DNA from: JADHOX01 sp038120515
GTDB taxonomy: Bacteria; Pseudomonadota; Alphaproteobacteria; Rickettsiales; JABIRX01
Reading direction: 5' to 3'
Assembly: GCA_038120515.1 (NCBI GenBank)
Contig: JAYOLW010000001.1
Coordinates: 82,784-146,783 of the forward strand
Length of the DNA stretch: 64,000 nucleotides
Under the pieces are notes generated by a model. That model saw only the letters and a list, made by a program, of their open reading frames with translations, had not been told where the DNA came from and ran no database searches. Shown piece by piece: positions 54,625 through 63,684 of the stretch; the first letter of the stretch is position 1, and each line of letters opens with the position of its first letter. The position numbers and the translations under genes were made by a program.

Positions 54625-55413
54625 TTAAATAGCGATATTAATGCTAATAATGGCATGATCCGATGGGTTTTTGATTCCACGAGTTTCTTTGTAAATATTG
54701 GCATCTAAAAGCTTGGTTTTTAAATCAGGGGAAACCCAAATATGATCAAGTCTTCGGCCACGGTTTGATTTTTCCCAGTCTCTAGCACGGTAACTCCACC
54801 AACTATAAAGTTTTTGATCAAGAGGTGTAAATTCTCTATGGCTATCAACCCAATTTGCTTTTGCTTTAATTTGGTTAAGTTTGTTGATTTCGATTTCAGT
54901 ATGTGAAACCACATTAGCTAATTGTTTATGTGACCAAACATCATGTTCAAAAGGTGCGATATTGAAATCACCTAAGATAATAGATTGTTTTTGTTCTTTG
55001 TTAAAAATATTGCCTATTTCATCAACAAAATCTAGTTTGTGACCAAATTTTTCATTTAAATTTCGATCTGGTATATCTCCACCAGCAGGTATGTAAAAAT
55101 TATGGATGGTAATATTATTTGAAAGTTTTACGCCAACATGTCTTTTGTCATCTTTGTCAAGCATGTTAAAGCTAGTAGTTTCTATAAAGGGTATTTTGGA
55201 TATTATTGCAACACCATTATAAGATTTCTGGCCAGCGAAATGAATATGTTTATAGCCAATTGTTTTTAGCTGCTCTAAAGGAAAAAACTCGTCTGGGGTT
55301 TTAGTTTCTTGAATTGCAATGACATCAAACTCGTATTTCTTGATGCATGATAAAAGGTTATCGATTCGGAGTCTAATCGAATTAATATTCCATGATGCAA
55401 TTTTTAAAGACAT
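54625..55413 (-). CDS. xthA: Exodeoxyribonuclease III
   Basis: An AP endonuclease and 3'-5' exonuclease in base excision repair. The 262-residue protein has KIASWNINSIRLR at the start, the metal-binding glutamate in IQETKTPDE, the GDFNIAP motif, and a C-terminal LDHIWVSPDL with SDHAIISI. The family fold is complete. Its start overlaps the stop of the PLP enzyme gene on the same strand by 1 bp. Confidence 0.95.
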   Translation of the reverse strand: MSLKIASWNINSIRLRIDNLLSCIKKYEFDVIAIQETKTPDEFFPLEQLKTIGYKHIHFAGQKSYNGVAIISKIPFIETTSFNMLDKDDKRHVGVKLSNNITIHNFYIPAGGDIPDRNLNEKFGHKLDFVDEIGNIFNKEQKQSIILGDFNIAPFEHDVWSHKQLANVVSHTEIEINKLNQIKAKANWVDSHREFTPLDQKLYSWWSYRARDWEKSNRGRRLDHIWVSPDLKTKLLDANIYKETRGIKNPSDHAIISINIAI

Positions 55414-56549
55414 TATATTTGGTTAATTGCGTTGTTAATGTCTGCAATTAAATCTTCTGGCTCTTCAAGTCCAATGAATAATCTTATTAAGTATTCATTT
55501 GGATTATTTACTGCTTTGCTTCTTATTTCTCTAAAAAACATCACAAGGCTTTCATAGCCACCCCACCCATAACCGATATGAAAACATTTTAATGATTCAA
55601 CAAAATTGATAGCTTGTTCCCTTGTTACTTCTGGTTTGAAATAGAATGAAAATAATCCAGAGGCTCCAGAAAAATATTTTTTAAATCTTTCGTGGTATGG
55701 GCTTGATTCAAGAGCTGGGTATAAGACTTCGCCAACTATATCTTGTTGTTCAAGCCATTTCGCAACTATTAAGCTGTTTTCATAATGTTTCTCTAGTCTG
55801 ATATTTAGAGTTCTAATACCTCTTTGGATCATGTAACAGTCACGTGGACTAACATGAAGTCCTAAATATTTATATTGGTTTTTAATCCTATTATAAATTA
55901 TTTGATCATTAGTAACAATGCAACCCATCACAACATCAGAGTGGCCAGAGAAAAATTTAGAGCATGATTGAATAACAACATCAACACCATGATCAAGAGG
56001 TTTAAAGAAATAGCCTCCAGAATAAGTATTGTCAAAAATTGATATGATTTTATGTTCTTTACAAACTTCAATCATAGTGTCAATTTCATCGATCTCAAAT
56101 GTTTGCGATACTGGAGATTCTATGAAAACAGCTTTTGTGTTTTCTTTGATATATTCTGCTAGTTTTGATCTATGTCCTGAAGGATAGAAATCAAATTCAA
56201 TATTAAGTCTTTTTAGAAAATTAGTAGCAAATGCTCGAGTAGGTTCGTATGCAAGGTCAGGCAATAAAACGTGATCTCCAGCAACTGCGCAACCTAATAT
56301 ACTGGTAGTTATGCTCGATAAACCAGATGGGCATAAAAGTGCATGTGAACCATTTTCAATAACTTTTATAAGATCTTCTAAGTATCTAGAAGATTGAGTA
56401 CCATGTCTTCCATATGCTGTATGTGCTTCATCAATCTCTTTAAGAGATTTGAAGACTAAGGACGAAGAAGCATAAATAGGTGGGTTTATAGTATTGTAGT
56501 GATCAAATGGACTTCTACCAGCCTGAATGATTTTAGTATTATTTACCAT
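55413..56549 (-). CDS. metC: Cystathionine beta-lyase / Cys-Met metabolism PLP enzyme
   Basis: A 378-residue fold type I PLP enzyme of the Cys/Met metabolism family. NPPIYASSSLVF opens it, the YGRHGTQSS segment follows and the PLP lysine is Lys198 in QSCSKFFSGHSD; the IFDNTYSGGYFFKPL segment holds the PLP-binding aspartate. The HGTQS rather than GNPT pattern and the length fit MetC-type cystathionine beta-lyase better than MetB, but the reaction is not certain. It would make homocysteine from cystathionine, or degrade cysteine. Confidence 0.82.
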   Translation of the reverse strand: MVNNTKIIQAGRSPFDHYNTINPPIYASSSLVFKSLKEIDEAHTAYGRHGTQSSRYLEDLIKVIENGSHALLCPSGLSSITTSILGCAVAGDHVLLPDLAYEPTRAFATNFLKRLNIEFDFYPSGHRSKLAEYIKENTKAVFIESPVSQTFEIDEIDTMIEVCKEHKIISIFDNTYSGGYFFKPLDHGVDVVIQSCSKFFSGHSDVVMGCIVTNDQIIYNRIKNQYKYLGLHVSPRDCYMIQRGIRTLNIRLEKHYENSLIVAKWLEQQDIVGEVLYPALESSPYHERFKKYFSGASGLFSFYFKPEVTREQAINFVESLKCFHIGYGWGGYESLVMFFREIRSKAVNNPNEYLIRLFIGLEEPEDLIADINNAINQI

Positions 56550-56577
56550 ATTTTGACCTTAAAAATTACAAACAAAT

Positions 56578-56772
56578 TTAGGCGTTTTGATCTAATTTTT
56601 TAAAAGGTATAGGTTTTTTAGCTTCGTTGTAAATGATGTTTCCACCTTCATCTTGTGCAGCAATATATGAACCATGCTGACCAATATATTTAACAGGTTT
56701 AACAACTTTGCCGTTATATGTTTTAGCAACGGCTGCTTTTCTGGCGTTTGGATTATTTTTAGAAATAGCCAT
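56578..56772 (-). CDS. Small basic conserved-looking protein (64 aa)
   Basis: A 64-residue protein with a strong GAGGATGAAATT-ATG start region. It is basic at the N-terminus (AISKNNPNARKAAVAKTY) with a KYIGQHGSYIAAQDEGGNII core that looks like a small beta-sheet. The reading frame is preferred over an overlapping frame at 56592-56786 because the start context and composition are better. I do not recognise the family. It is a single gene between a PLP enzyme and an ankyrin protein. Confidence 0.6.
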   Translation of the reverse strand: MAISKNNPNARKAAVAKTYNGKVVKPVKYIGQHGSYIAAQDEGGNIIYNEAKKPIPFKKLDQNA

Positions 56773-56909
56773 AATTTCATCCTCAAAATGTATTATAGAA
56801 ACACAAGAACATAAATCATGACAAGTGAAAATGCAAGTGTAATTAAAGTAAGTAAATTAAGAATTTAATTGCTGTTATTGACAAATGTTAAATTTGCATA
56901 ATTAATAAC

Positions 56910-58208
56910 TTACCTTGCCATACTAGTTTGCTCATTTCCTCTTTGCAAATCATCATCTTTTTTGTGATCAGAGTTGGTTTTGAATGCTCTTTTTAAACAA
57001 TAAGATAAAACTATTATCATAAAAGCTGCAACAGGAATCGAAAGCATATAGTTAAAAGAGTTATCAGCTATATCATTTGCTGGTTTTGGACAATTTAGTT
57101 TTTCAAATGGGCTGTCATGTCGTTGGCTTCTCATTGCCAATTGAGGTGGGAGATAATTGCTGTGATTGCCATATTCCCAAGCAGTTTTGTTCTCGCAGTC
57201 TAATGCTAATTGGTTTGTTGTATATTTTTGCAATATCTTAATAGCTTGATGATCATCTGATTTTGATGCAATATGAAGTAATGTTTCACCATTATGATAA
57301 TGGATATTCGGGTTTGCTCCTAAATGTAATAATTTGTCTAAAATATGATAGCTATTCTTTTCTAAAGCAATTAAAGTTGGACTCTTACCTTCATTGTTTA
57401 GGATGTCGAGTTTTGCACCTTTTTCAGATAATATTTCGAGTGCAGGAACTTTTTTTCTAATTACAGCTTCATGAATTAAGGAGTTACCTGTAGTTTGATC
57501 AATTGCATGTATGTCTTGTGGAGATCTAGTTAGATATTTATCTAAGAATTCTTGATTTTGATTAAAATATCTGATGAGGTAAAATATTGCTGGTGTTTGA
57601 TTTTTTTCAGATAAAGGGCTAGTAGTTGCGCCTGCATCAAACAAATCCTCGCTAACTTTAAAAAAACCATTTCTTAGCGCATAGTCCAAAGCAGTTTTTC
57701 CTGTACTGTCAACACTGTTTATATCTATATTATTTTGAAGATAATATTCTGTAACTTCTCTTTGAAATTTTCCCAATTTAGTAGCACGATGTAAAATTTG
57801 AGAGTGTTCAATTAAAGTTTTAGAAGTTTTTTCTAATAATAAATTTAAGATTTCCGGGTTTTTATCTAAAGAATTAAAATGCTCAAGAGCAAATTCGACA
57901 GGTAATGTTGGTCTAGTAGATTCAACATAATGAATTATTCTTGTATGATTAGGGTTAGCCCCATATTCAAGCAGTAATTTAACAATTTCAATATTTTCAG
58001 ATAAAATTGCGTGTTCAAAAAATGACAAGTTAGTCTTGGTATAGCTGTATTCTGTTTTGGATTTCGCTTGTGAAGTATCATCAAGAGCCGTATTAAGATC
58101 TATAAATTGCACTTTTTGTAAAATCGATCTTATTTTAACAAGATCGTTTGCTTTTATCGCTTCAAATAATTCCTGATTAGCTGATTCTTTTGCGCTATAC
58201 CCTCTCAT
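56910..58208 (-). CDS. Ankyrin-repeat protein with C-terminal membrane anchor
   Basis: A 432-residue protein with about eight ankyrin repeats (residues 15-360). Clear ones include EIVKLLLEYGANPNHTR, TGKTALDYALRNGFFKVSED, NSLIHEAVIRKKVPALEIL, HILDKLLHLGANPNI and GETLLHIASKSDDHQAIKIL. One membrane helix follows near residues 389-410 (YMLSIPVAAFMIIVLSYCLK), then a short charged tail. There is no N-terminal signal peptide, so the protein is tail-anchored in type. Ankyrin proteins of Rickettsiales are often effectors. Here the anchor suggests it may act at a membrane of the bacterium or of the host. Confidence 0.82.
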   Translation of the reverse strand: MRGYSAKESANQELFEAIKANDLVKIRSILQKVQFIDLNTALDDTSQAKSKTEYSYTKTNLSFFEHAILSENIEIVKLLLEYGANPNHTRIIHYVESTRPTLPVEFALEHFNSLDKNPEILNLLLEKTSKTLIEHSQILHRATKLGKFQREVTEYYLQNNIDINSVDSTGKTALDYALRNGFFKVSEDLFDAGATTSPLSEKNQTPAIFYLIRYFNQNQEFLDKYLTRSPQDIHAIDQTTGNSLIHEAVIRKKVPALEILSEKGAKLDILNNEGKSPTLIALEKNSYHILDKLLHLGANPNIHYHNGETLLHIASKSDDHQAIKILQKYTTNQLALDCENKTAWEYGNHSNYLPPQLAMRSQRHDSPFEKLNCPKPANDIADNSFNYMLSIPVAAFMIIVLSYCLKRAFKTNSDHKKDDDLQRGNEQTSMAR

Positions 58209-58318
58209 ACCCGTGTCTAAAATGTTACAATGTACTCGATATAGTAACTAAGGTCAAGATTAAAATATATATCTTTTGAATGCAAAATATGTTATAATTT
58301 ATACTGAGAGAGGTTTTT

Positions 58319-58393
58319 ATGAGTAAAGAATAAGCGAGTCCAGAGTTTGGTAATATATATGGATCACCTGATTCCTTCGGGGGAGTAAATCCA
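58319..58393 (+). other. In-frame upstream start with stop at codon 5
   Basis: The sequence GAGAGAGG ahead of an ATG at 58319 looks like a strong start. Its frame is that of the large downstream gene, but a TAA occurs at codon 5 (58331-58333). The 20 codons after the stop (ASPEFGNIYGSPDSF and more) read like protein. So the original N-terminus may have been 24 residues longer and lost through one base change, or this is a four-codon leader. The downstream ATG at 58394 has its own GGGGGAG ribosome site. Confidence 0.6.
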
Positions 58394-60706
58394 ATGCTTG
58401 ATCGAAGGTATAAAGCATTTATGGAGGGGCGTGATGATTTCCCAATTTTTTATGAACATGGTGGTGCAGTAAGGCCAGTTAAAACCGAGATAGGTAATCT
58501 ACCAGATGAGCTTAAACCAATAGGACAAGATGGATTGGTTTTTGATAGTGAATCTGCTCAAAAGAATAAAGGTGAACGAGAATTATTAACACAGTTGCAA
58601 GATGTGTTGAGTAAGCAAGAAAATGCATCACTTTTAGTTGAATCATATCAAAGTCTAACTGAGGATCAAAAAAAAACAGCAGGAATTCCAAAATTTGTAT
58701 CAAAGGCGTTTGATCAAGTTAAAACGATAAAAGATAAAGATTTTGCTAATTTATCAACAGGCGAGCTTTTGAGTAAATTGAAGGATGGATTAGAGTGGAA
58801 ACTTGAAAATATTGGTAATGAAAAAGGGATGGGAGGAAGATATGTTGCTAATTTATTATCTGTTGATGCTAATGGTGCAAGTTTCTCAAGAAGTGCAAGA
58901 TTTAATAGTGAAGAAAAAATCACTGCTGTTGCAGATGCTGCATTAGCTCATGAGGTTGAAAAGTTTAATAAATTTCAGTCAGAGTTAAAAACAGGTCTGA
59001 TAACAAAAGAGCAGGCTCAGCAATTAAATCGAGAGCTCAAATCGCAAGGAATTCACCTTCATGTTGATATGAAGCAATTCACTCCAGAAAAATCATCTTT
59101 AACTCCCAAATTTGTAATGGATGTAAATTTTATATCGGCTATGGATTCTGCTAAAAGTGGAGAGGATAAGTTCTGGAGTGCTTTGGATTCAGCACATGAT
59201 GCTTTAAGGGGTAAAGCTTCAACTATAACAAAAGAAGTTGGAGGAGTTGAGTTTGCCTTAGGTCATTCATTGTTAACTGAGGCTTCGCAATCATCATATG
59301 GTGGTGGAAAGATGGCCTCTATTTTAGGAAATAGAGAAAAAACTGATAAACGCTCATCTCAGCTTGATCAAAGATTAGAATTGCTTAATGCTCAAAAAGA
59401 TATTTTAGGTGAGGGGTGTTATACAAAGGGATTTGAGGCTTTTTTGGCAAATCCTGATCAAGTTATTTTTTATGAAAGTAAAGGTATGATGACAGGCCTT
59501 AAAGGTGCTGAAAAAGCATTTGTTGATTATTATAAGGCTTGTTCAATAGATAGAGCTTATAAAGGTGAGTTTGATGAAATGTTTCCAGCCCCGACTAATG
59601 TTTTTACATCAGAAATGGGTGATGTTGCTTTTGCGGAACTGACAGGAGTGCATGATCATGTTTCTTGTAAAAGTGGTCAAGATCGAACTTTGTCCTTAGT
59701 TGCGCTCAGAACTGCCGTAGCAAAATGTGGATGGCCATCTGAACCAACTCCTGAGCTTACAGGAGAGTATAAGGATAATTTTACTCGTGAATTTGTTGCA
59801 ACCGTTGCAAGAGAGGCAAAGTCTGTTGTTGAGCATGCAAGAGGAGAGGGTGGTAAATTAAAGTATAATTTGGATGAAGTTTTAAATAAACAGCCTGTTC
59901 CAGGAGCAATTTTTGATTATTTAGAATCGGGTCAGGCTGAGTATTTGAGATCTGAAATTGTTTTGGATACTGCTTTAAGAGAGGGGCTAAAATCTGTAAA
60001 GCTTCCAAAAGGCAATATAAAATCTGCACTTGGTGTGAGTAGTAATATTGGTGACAAAAATTTAGTGAAGATCGTTGATAATGTTTGTTCATTGTTGCCA
60101 GAAGGTAAAGGACAAGATGTTAGAAATTTAATGACTGCATCTTTTAGTAAAAAACAATCTGAAGGTAAGCAAGCTTTGCTTGAAAATTTTGAAAAACTAT
60201 CTGATTTAAAGCAGGAGTTTGATAATCTTAAAGCTAGTAAAGAGTTTCTTCAAGCAGGCCAGAATGCTAAAAATGATTTATGTGAAGGTTTTAAATCAAA
60301 AATCTCTGAAGTATCGGAGGGTTTGCGTAGCGAAAAAGAAACGTCTCAAGGTATGCTTTCTTCAGTTAGGTCTTTAGTAGGCCTTAAGAGTAAATCTAAA
60401 ACATCGGAGTTGCGTGATTTGTTCTCAAAGTCAATGGCAAGTTTGTTACAAGAGGTGTCTGATGTTTCTCATGCAGCTAACTCTATTTTTCAAGATGCTG
60501 GGGCTGTTGATGCAGCCGCAGATATAGGTAGTCCGAAATTTGATGCTCAGCTTGTTAGGGATGTTAAAGCCTTGCAGAAATCTGGTAATCTAGATTTTTC
60601 TTCTGTATCTGTTAAAGATCGTGGTGATAACAAAGAAAATGCTCGTCCTGCACCAACACATAATAATACATCACAAAATAAAACCCGTAGTGATATAGGT
60701 TTGTAA
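58394..60706 (+). CDS. Putative phosphoinositide phosphatase, SopB/IpgD-like C-x5-R motif
   Basis: A 770-residue protein with HVSCKSGQDRTLSL around Cys425 to Thr432. CKSGKDRT is the catalytic loop of the Salmonella SopB and Shigella IpgD phosphoinositide phosphatases, and CKSAKDRT that of mammalian inositol polyphosphate 4-phosphatases; here Lys is replaced by Gln (GQD). Cys425 would be the nucleophile and Arg431 the phosphate binder. The regions around it, a 250-residue charged N-terminal part and a helical C-terminal part with coiled-coil character (about 600-700), are not recognised. There is no signal peptide. The chosen ATG has GGGGGAG upstream. It is adjacent to a membrane-anchored ankyrin gene. 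A secreted host-lipid phosphatase is the best guess, not proven. Confidence 0.7.
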   Translation: MLDRRYKAFMEGRDDFPIFYEHGGAVRPVKTEIGNLPDELKPIGQDGLVFDSESAQKNKGERELLTQLQDVLSKQENASLLVESYQSLTEDQKKTAGIPKFVSKAFDQVKTIKDKDFANLSTGELLSKLKDGLEWKLENIGNEKGMGGRYVANLLSVDANGASFSRSARFNSEEKITAVADAALAHEVEKFNKFQSELKTGLITKEQAQQLNRELKSQGIHLHVDMKQFTPEKSSLTPKFVMDVNFISAMDSAKSGEDKFWSALDSAHDALRGKASTITKEVGGVEFALGHSLLTEASQSSYGGGKMASILGNREKTDKRSSQLDQRLELLNAQKDILGEGCYTKGFEAFLANPDQVIFYESKGMMTGLKGAEKAFVDYYKACSIDRAYKGEFDEMFPAPTNVFTSEMGDVAFAELTGVHDHVSCKSGQDRTLSLVALRTAVAKCGWPSEPTPELTGEYKDNFTREFVATVAREAKSVVEHARGEGGKLKYNLDEVLNKQPVPGAIFDYLESGQAEYLRSEIVLDTALREGLKSVKLPKGNIKSALGVSSNIGDKNLVKIVDNVCSLLPEGKGQDVRNLMTASFSKKQSEGKQALLENFEKLSDLKQEFDNLKASKEFLQAGQNAKNDLCEGFKSKISEVSEGLRSEKETSQGMLSSVRSLVGLKSKSKTSELRDLFSKSMASLLQEVSDVSHAANSIFQDAGAVDAAADIGSPKFDAQLVRDVKALQKSGNLDFSSVSVKDRGDNKENARPAPTHNNTSQNKTRSDIGL

Positions 60707-60721
60707 ATTTTTTTGATGCAG

Positions 60722-60750
60722 CAAAGGACAAGGTTTATCAAATTCCTTTG
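60722..60750. terminator. Inverted repeat between convergent genes
   Basis: CAAAGGA (60722-60728) and TCCTTTG (60744-60750) form a 7-bp stem with a 15-base loop, next to the secA stop. It lies between two convergent genes and may serve either strand, but T-runs on both sides are poor. Confidence 0.3.
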
Positions 60751-63390
60751 TTAAATTTTGCCACAACAATGTTTGAATTTATTACCCGAGCCGCAAGGGC
60801 ATTTTTCGTTGCGCCCAACCTTGATTTTAGGTTTTTCGTTAGAATTTGCTGTGTCCTGACCAGAGGGTGGATGACTTTCTGTCATGTCTTTGGTATTAAC
60901 ATTTTTTAAAAATTTCTCTTGCGCTAAATCATCTTTAGAATGCTCACTTACTTTAACATGCACAAAGTTTTTGATAGAGGTCTCAGTATAGTTTTTGAAT
61001 AGATTCTCAAACAATCTAAAAGCTTCATGTTTATATTCTGTCAGTGGATCTTTCTGGCCATATGCTCTTAGGTTTATACTGGTTTTAATATTATCCATGA
61101 TGTTGATATGTTCGCGCCATAAATTATCAAGTGTCATTAATAAAATTGTTTTGTGAAGATATGCTAAAATTTTATCTTCATATTGTGAGTTTTTGTTAGC
61201 AATGATTTGTTCTGACTTTGAATCAATCTGCTCTAAGATTTCAATTTCCGTTACACCATCTTGTTTAGCAAATTCGTCTATTGCAAAATTGTCGCCATAA
61301 ATTTCCTGAAGTTTAAGTTTTAATCCATCTAAATCCCAGTTTTCTATATAGGTTTTTTCAGGAATGTGATCTAAGACAATATTTTCGTTTAGGTCATGAA
61401 CAAATTCTTTAATTATGTCTTTAAAATCTTCTCTTTCGAGCAGCTCAAGACGTTTTTTATAAATGATCTTTCTCTGATCATTTAAAACATCGTCAAATTT
61501 AATTAGGGTTTTTCTAATATCAAAATTATGGCCTTCAATTTTCTTTTGAGCTTTCTCTAGTGCTTTTGAGATAAAAGGGTGATGTAGGACTTCATCTTCT
61601 TTGAAGCCCATTTTCTGAAGCAGGCCTTTGATTTTGTCTGAGCCAAATAATCGCATTAAATCATCTTCTAATGATAGGAAGAATTTGGTTTCTCCAGGGT
61701 CTCCTTGACGTCCAGATCTTCCTCTAAGTTGATTATCAATTCTTCTAGATTCATGTCTTTCACTGCCAATAACAAATAATCCACCTGCTTTTTTGACAAT
61801 TTCCTTATCAGCTTCAACTTTCTTATAGGTGCTATCCTTATCTTGGTTGCTATCTTGATAAAGCATTTCAGGGTTTCCGCCAAGCATAATGTCAGTACCA
61901 CGACCTGCCATATTGGTTGCGATAGTAACGCTACCAGGCCTTCCTGCTTGAGCTATTATGTGAGCCTCTTTGTCATGATTTTTGGCGTTAAGAACATTAT
62001 GTGCAATTTTTTCTTTAATTAATAGCTTGGAGATAGTTTCAGATTTTTCTATACTAACAGTTCCAACTAAAACAGGTTGTTGTCTGTCATGACAAGTTTT
62101 GATTTGTTTTAATATAGCTCTCAATTTTTCTTCTTGAGACCTATAAATTTCGTCATCGCTATCAATTCGAATTAGTTTTTTATGAGTTGGGATTGAGACA
62201 ACTTCAAGCCCATATGTTGCTAAAAACTCATCAGCTTCTGTTGCTGCAGTTCCAGTCATTCCTGCAAGTTTAGAGTAATTCCTAAAATAATTTTGGAATG
62301 TAATAGACGCTAATGTTTGATTTTCTTGTTGAATCGGGACATTCTCTTTTGCTTCTAATGCTTGATGCAGTCCATCTGAAAATCTTCTTCCAGCCATCAT
62401 ACGACCAGTAAATTCGTCGATAATTATAATTTTTTGATCTTTTACTAGATAGTCTACATCAGCTTTAAAAAGTTTATGAGCTCTTAAAGCTTGGTTAATA
62501 TGATGTACATAATCTATATTAGCAATGTCGTATAAAGTTGAATCTGGATCGATAATATTTTTGGATTTTAAAATTTTCTCAACATTGTCATTGCCTTTTT
62601 CGGAAAGCTGAGCTGATTTGCTTTTCTCATCAATTTCGTAATCGGATGTTTCAAGATCTTGAATAAGAGTGTCAACTGATTGGTATAAGTTAGAAGGTTT
62701 GTTGCTTGGGCCTGATATTATAAGTGGAGTTCTGGCCTCATCAATTAAAATAGAATCTACTTCGTCAATAATAGCAAAATAATGATCTTTTTGAACAATA
62801 TCTTCTTTTGATAATTTTAAATTGTCTCGAAGATAATCGAAACCAAATTCGTTATTTGTGCCATATAAAATATCGCATTTGTAGGCGTTTTTTCTTTCCA
62901 AATCAGAGATTTCAGAAGTTATGCAGCCAACAGATAAGCCGAGAAAACTGTATAATTTGCCCATCCATTCAGAATCACGCTTTGCAAGATAGTCATTTAC
63001 AGTAACAACATGAACAGATTTACCAGCAAGTGCGTTTAAATATGCAGCTAATGTACAAACTAAAGTTTTTCCCTCTCCTGTATGCATTTCAGAAATCATG
63101 CCTTTGTGAAGTGCGATTCCGCCGAGTAATTGAGAATCAAAATGTCTCATGTTAAGAGATCTCTTTCCTGCTTCTCTACATAAAGCAAAAGCAACATCTA
63201 AAATTTCATCAAGAGATTTGCCTTCAGTATATAATTTTTTAAGTTCAGTGGTTTTGTTTTTTATCTGAACATCTGATAGTTTAGCTATTTCTGATTCTAA
63301 ATCGTTAATATTCGATATATGTTGTTGAAATTGGCTAATAATTCTATCGTTAGCAGAGCCAAAAAGTTTTTTTGCAAGGTTTTGAAACAT
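60751..63390 (-). CDS. secA: Preprotein translocase ATPase SecA
   Basis: The motor that pushes proteins through SecYEG. The 879-residue protein has DEAD-like motor 1 with Walker A MHTGEGKT (102-109), FAIIDEVDSILIDEART, the preprotein cross-linking and scaffold domains, motor 2 with TNMAGRGTDIMLGG and RRIDNQLRGRSGRQGDPG, and the C-terminal zinc motif CPCGSGNKFKHCC (863-875), which binds SecB. Length is normal. It is opposite and upstream of the 16S rRNA gene. Confidence 0.97.
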   Translation of the reverse strand: MFQNLAKKLFGSANDRIISQFQQHISNINDLESEIAKLSDVQIKNKTTELKKLYTEGKSLDEILDVAFALCREAGKRSLNMRHFDSQLLGGIALHKGMISEMHTGEGKTLVCTLAAYLNALAGKSVHVVTVNDYLAKRDSEWMGKLYSFLGLSVGCITSEISDLERKNAYKCDILYGTNNEFGFDYLRDNLKLSKEDIVQKDHYFAIIDEVDSILIDEARTPLIISGPSNKPSNLYQSVDTLIQDLETSDYEIDEKSKSAQLSEKGNDNVEKILKSKNIIDPDSTLYDIANIDYVHHINQALRAHKLFKADVDYLVKDQKIIIIDEFTGRMMAGRRFSDGLHQALEAKENVPIQQENQTLASITFQNYFRNYSKLAGMTGTAATEADEFLATYGLEVVSIPTHKKLIRIDSDDEIYRSQEEKLRAILKQIKTCHDRQQPVLVGTVSIEKSETISKLLIKEKIAHNVLNAKNHDKEAHIIAQAGRPGSVTIATNMAGRGTDIMLGGNPEMLYQDSNQDKDSTYKKVEADKEIVKKAGGLFVIGSERHESRRIDNQLRGRSGRQGDPGETKFFLSLEDDLMRLFGSDKIKGLLQKMGFKEDEVLHHPFISKALEKAQKKIEGHNFDIRKTLIKFDDVLNDQRKIIYKKRLELLEREDFKDIIKEFVHDLNENIVLDHIPEKTYIENWDLDGLKLKLQEIYGDNFAIDEFAKQDGVTEIEILEQIDSKSEQIIANKNSQYEDKILAYLHKTILLMTLDNLWREHINIMDNIKTSINLRAYGQKDPLTEYKHEAFRLFENLFKNYTETSIKNFVHVKVSEHSKDDLAQEKFLKNVNTKDMTESHPPSGQDTANSNEKPKIKVGRNEKCPCGSGNKFKHCCGKI

Positions 63391-63525
63391 ATTTGAAGAA
63401 CAAAGTTTAACAAAATGTGAATTTAGCTAAAGTATCATAAAATTAAAGTTAAAAAATATGAAACAATATTTGTTGTAATTAATTGTTAAACACGTTTATT
63501 TTTTAAGAAAAATTAAAATCTGCTA

Positions 63526-63555
63526 TTGACAGTTAAATTTACTGGGTTTAAAAAT
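63526..63555 (+). promoter_or_regulatory. Candidate rRNA promoter
   Basis: A perfect -35 hexamer TTGACA (63526-63531) is followed after 17 bases by TAAAAA (63549-63554), a fair -10. It lies about 155 bases ahead of the 16S 5' end, as expected for an rRNA leader. The -10 match is partial (4 of 6). Confidence 0.5.
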
Positions 63556-63566
63556 GCCTCTCCTAT

Positions 63567-63576
63567 TGTTCTTTAA
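63567..63576 (+). promoter_or_regulatory. boxA-like antitermination element in rRNA leader
   Basis: TGTTCTTTAA closely matches the boxA consensus TGCTCTTTAA, where NusB/NusE bind to stop early termination of rRNA transcripts. Its place between the candidate promoter and the 16S gene supports this. Confidence 0.6.
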
Positions 63577-63653
63577 ATTGTAAATTAGTAAGAAGCATGG
63601 ACAGTAAATGCTCTTAAAAATTCCGTGATTACTCTTTGAGTAACACACACCAG

Positions 63654-63675
63654 AAGGATATATTCGTATATCCTT
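63654..63675 (+). other. Perfect hairpin just before 16S rRNA
   Basis: AAGGATATA and TATATCCTT form a 9-bp stem closed by a TTCG tetraloop, ending about 10 bases before the mature 16S start. It is not followed by T-runs, so it is not a terminator. It may be a leader processing or folding element. Confidence 0.6.
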
Positions 63676-63684
63676 ACATGATCA

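Noticed and set aside
56592..56786. Second frame overlapping the 64-residue gene
   Set aside because: Its composition is poorer, and the GAGGATG start site fits the other frame.
59781..60092. Glutamine/leucine-rich minus-strand frame inside the phosphatase-like gene
   Set aside because: It has no start context and arises from the opposite strand of a real coding region.
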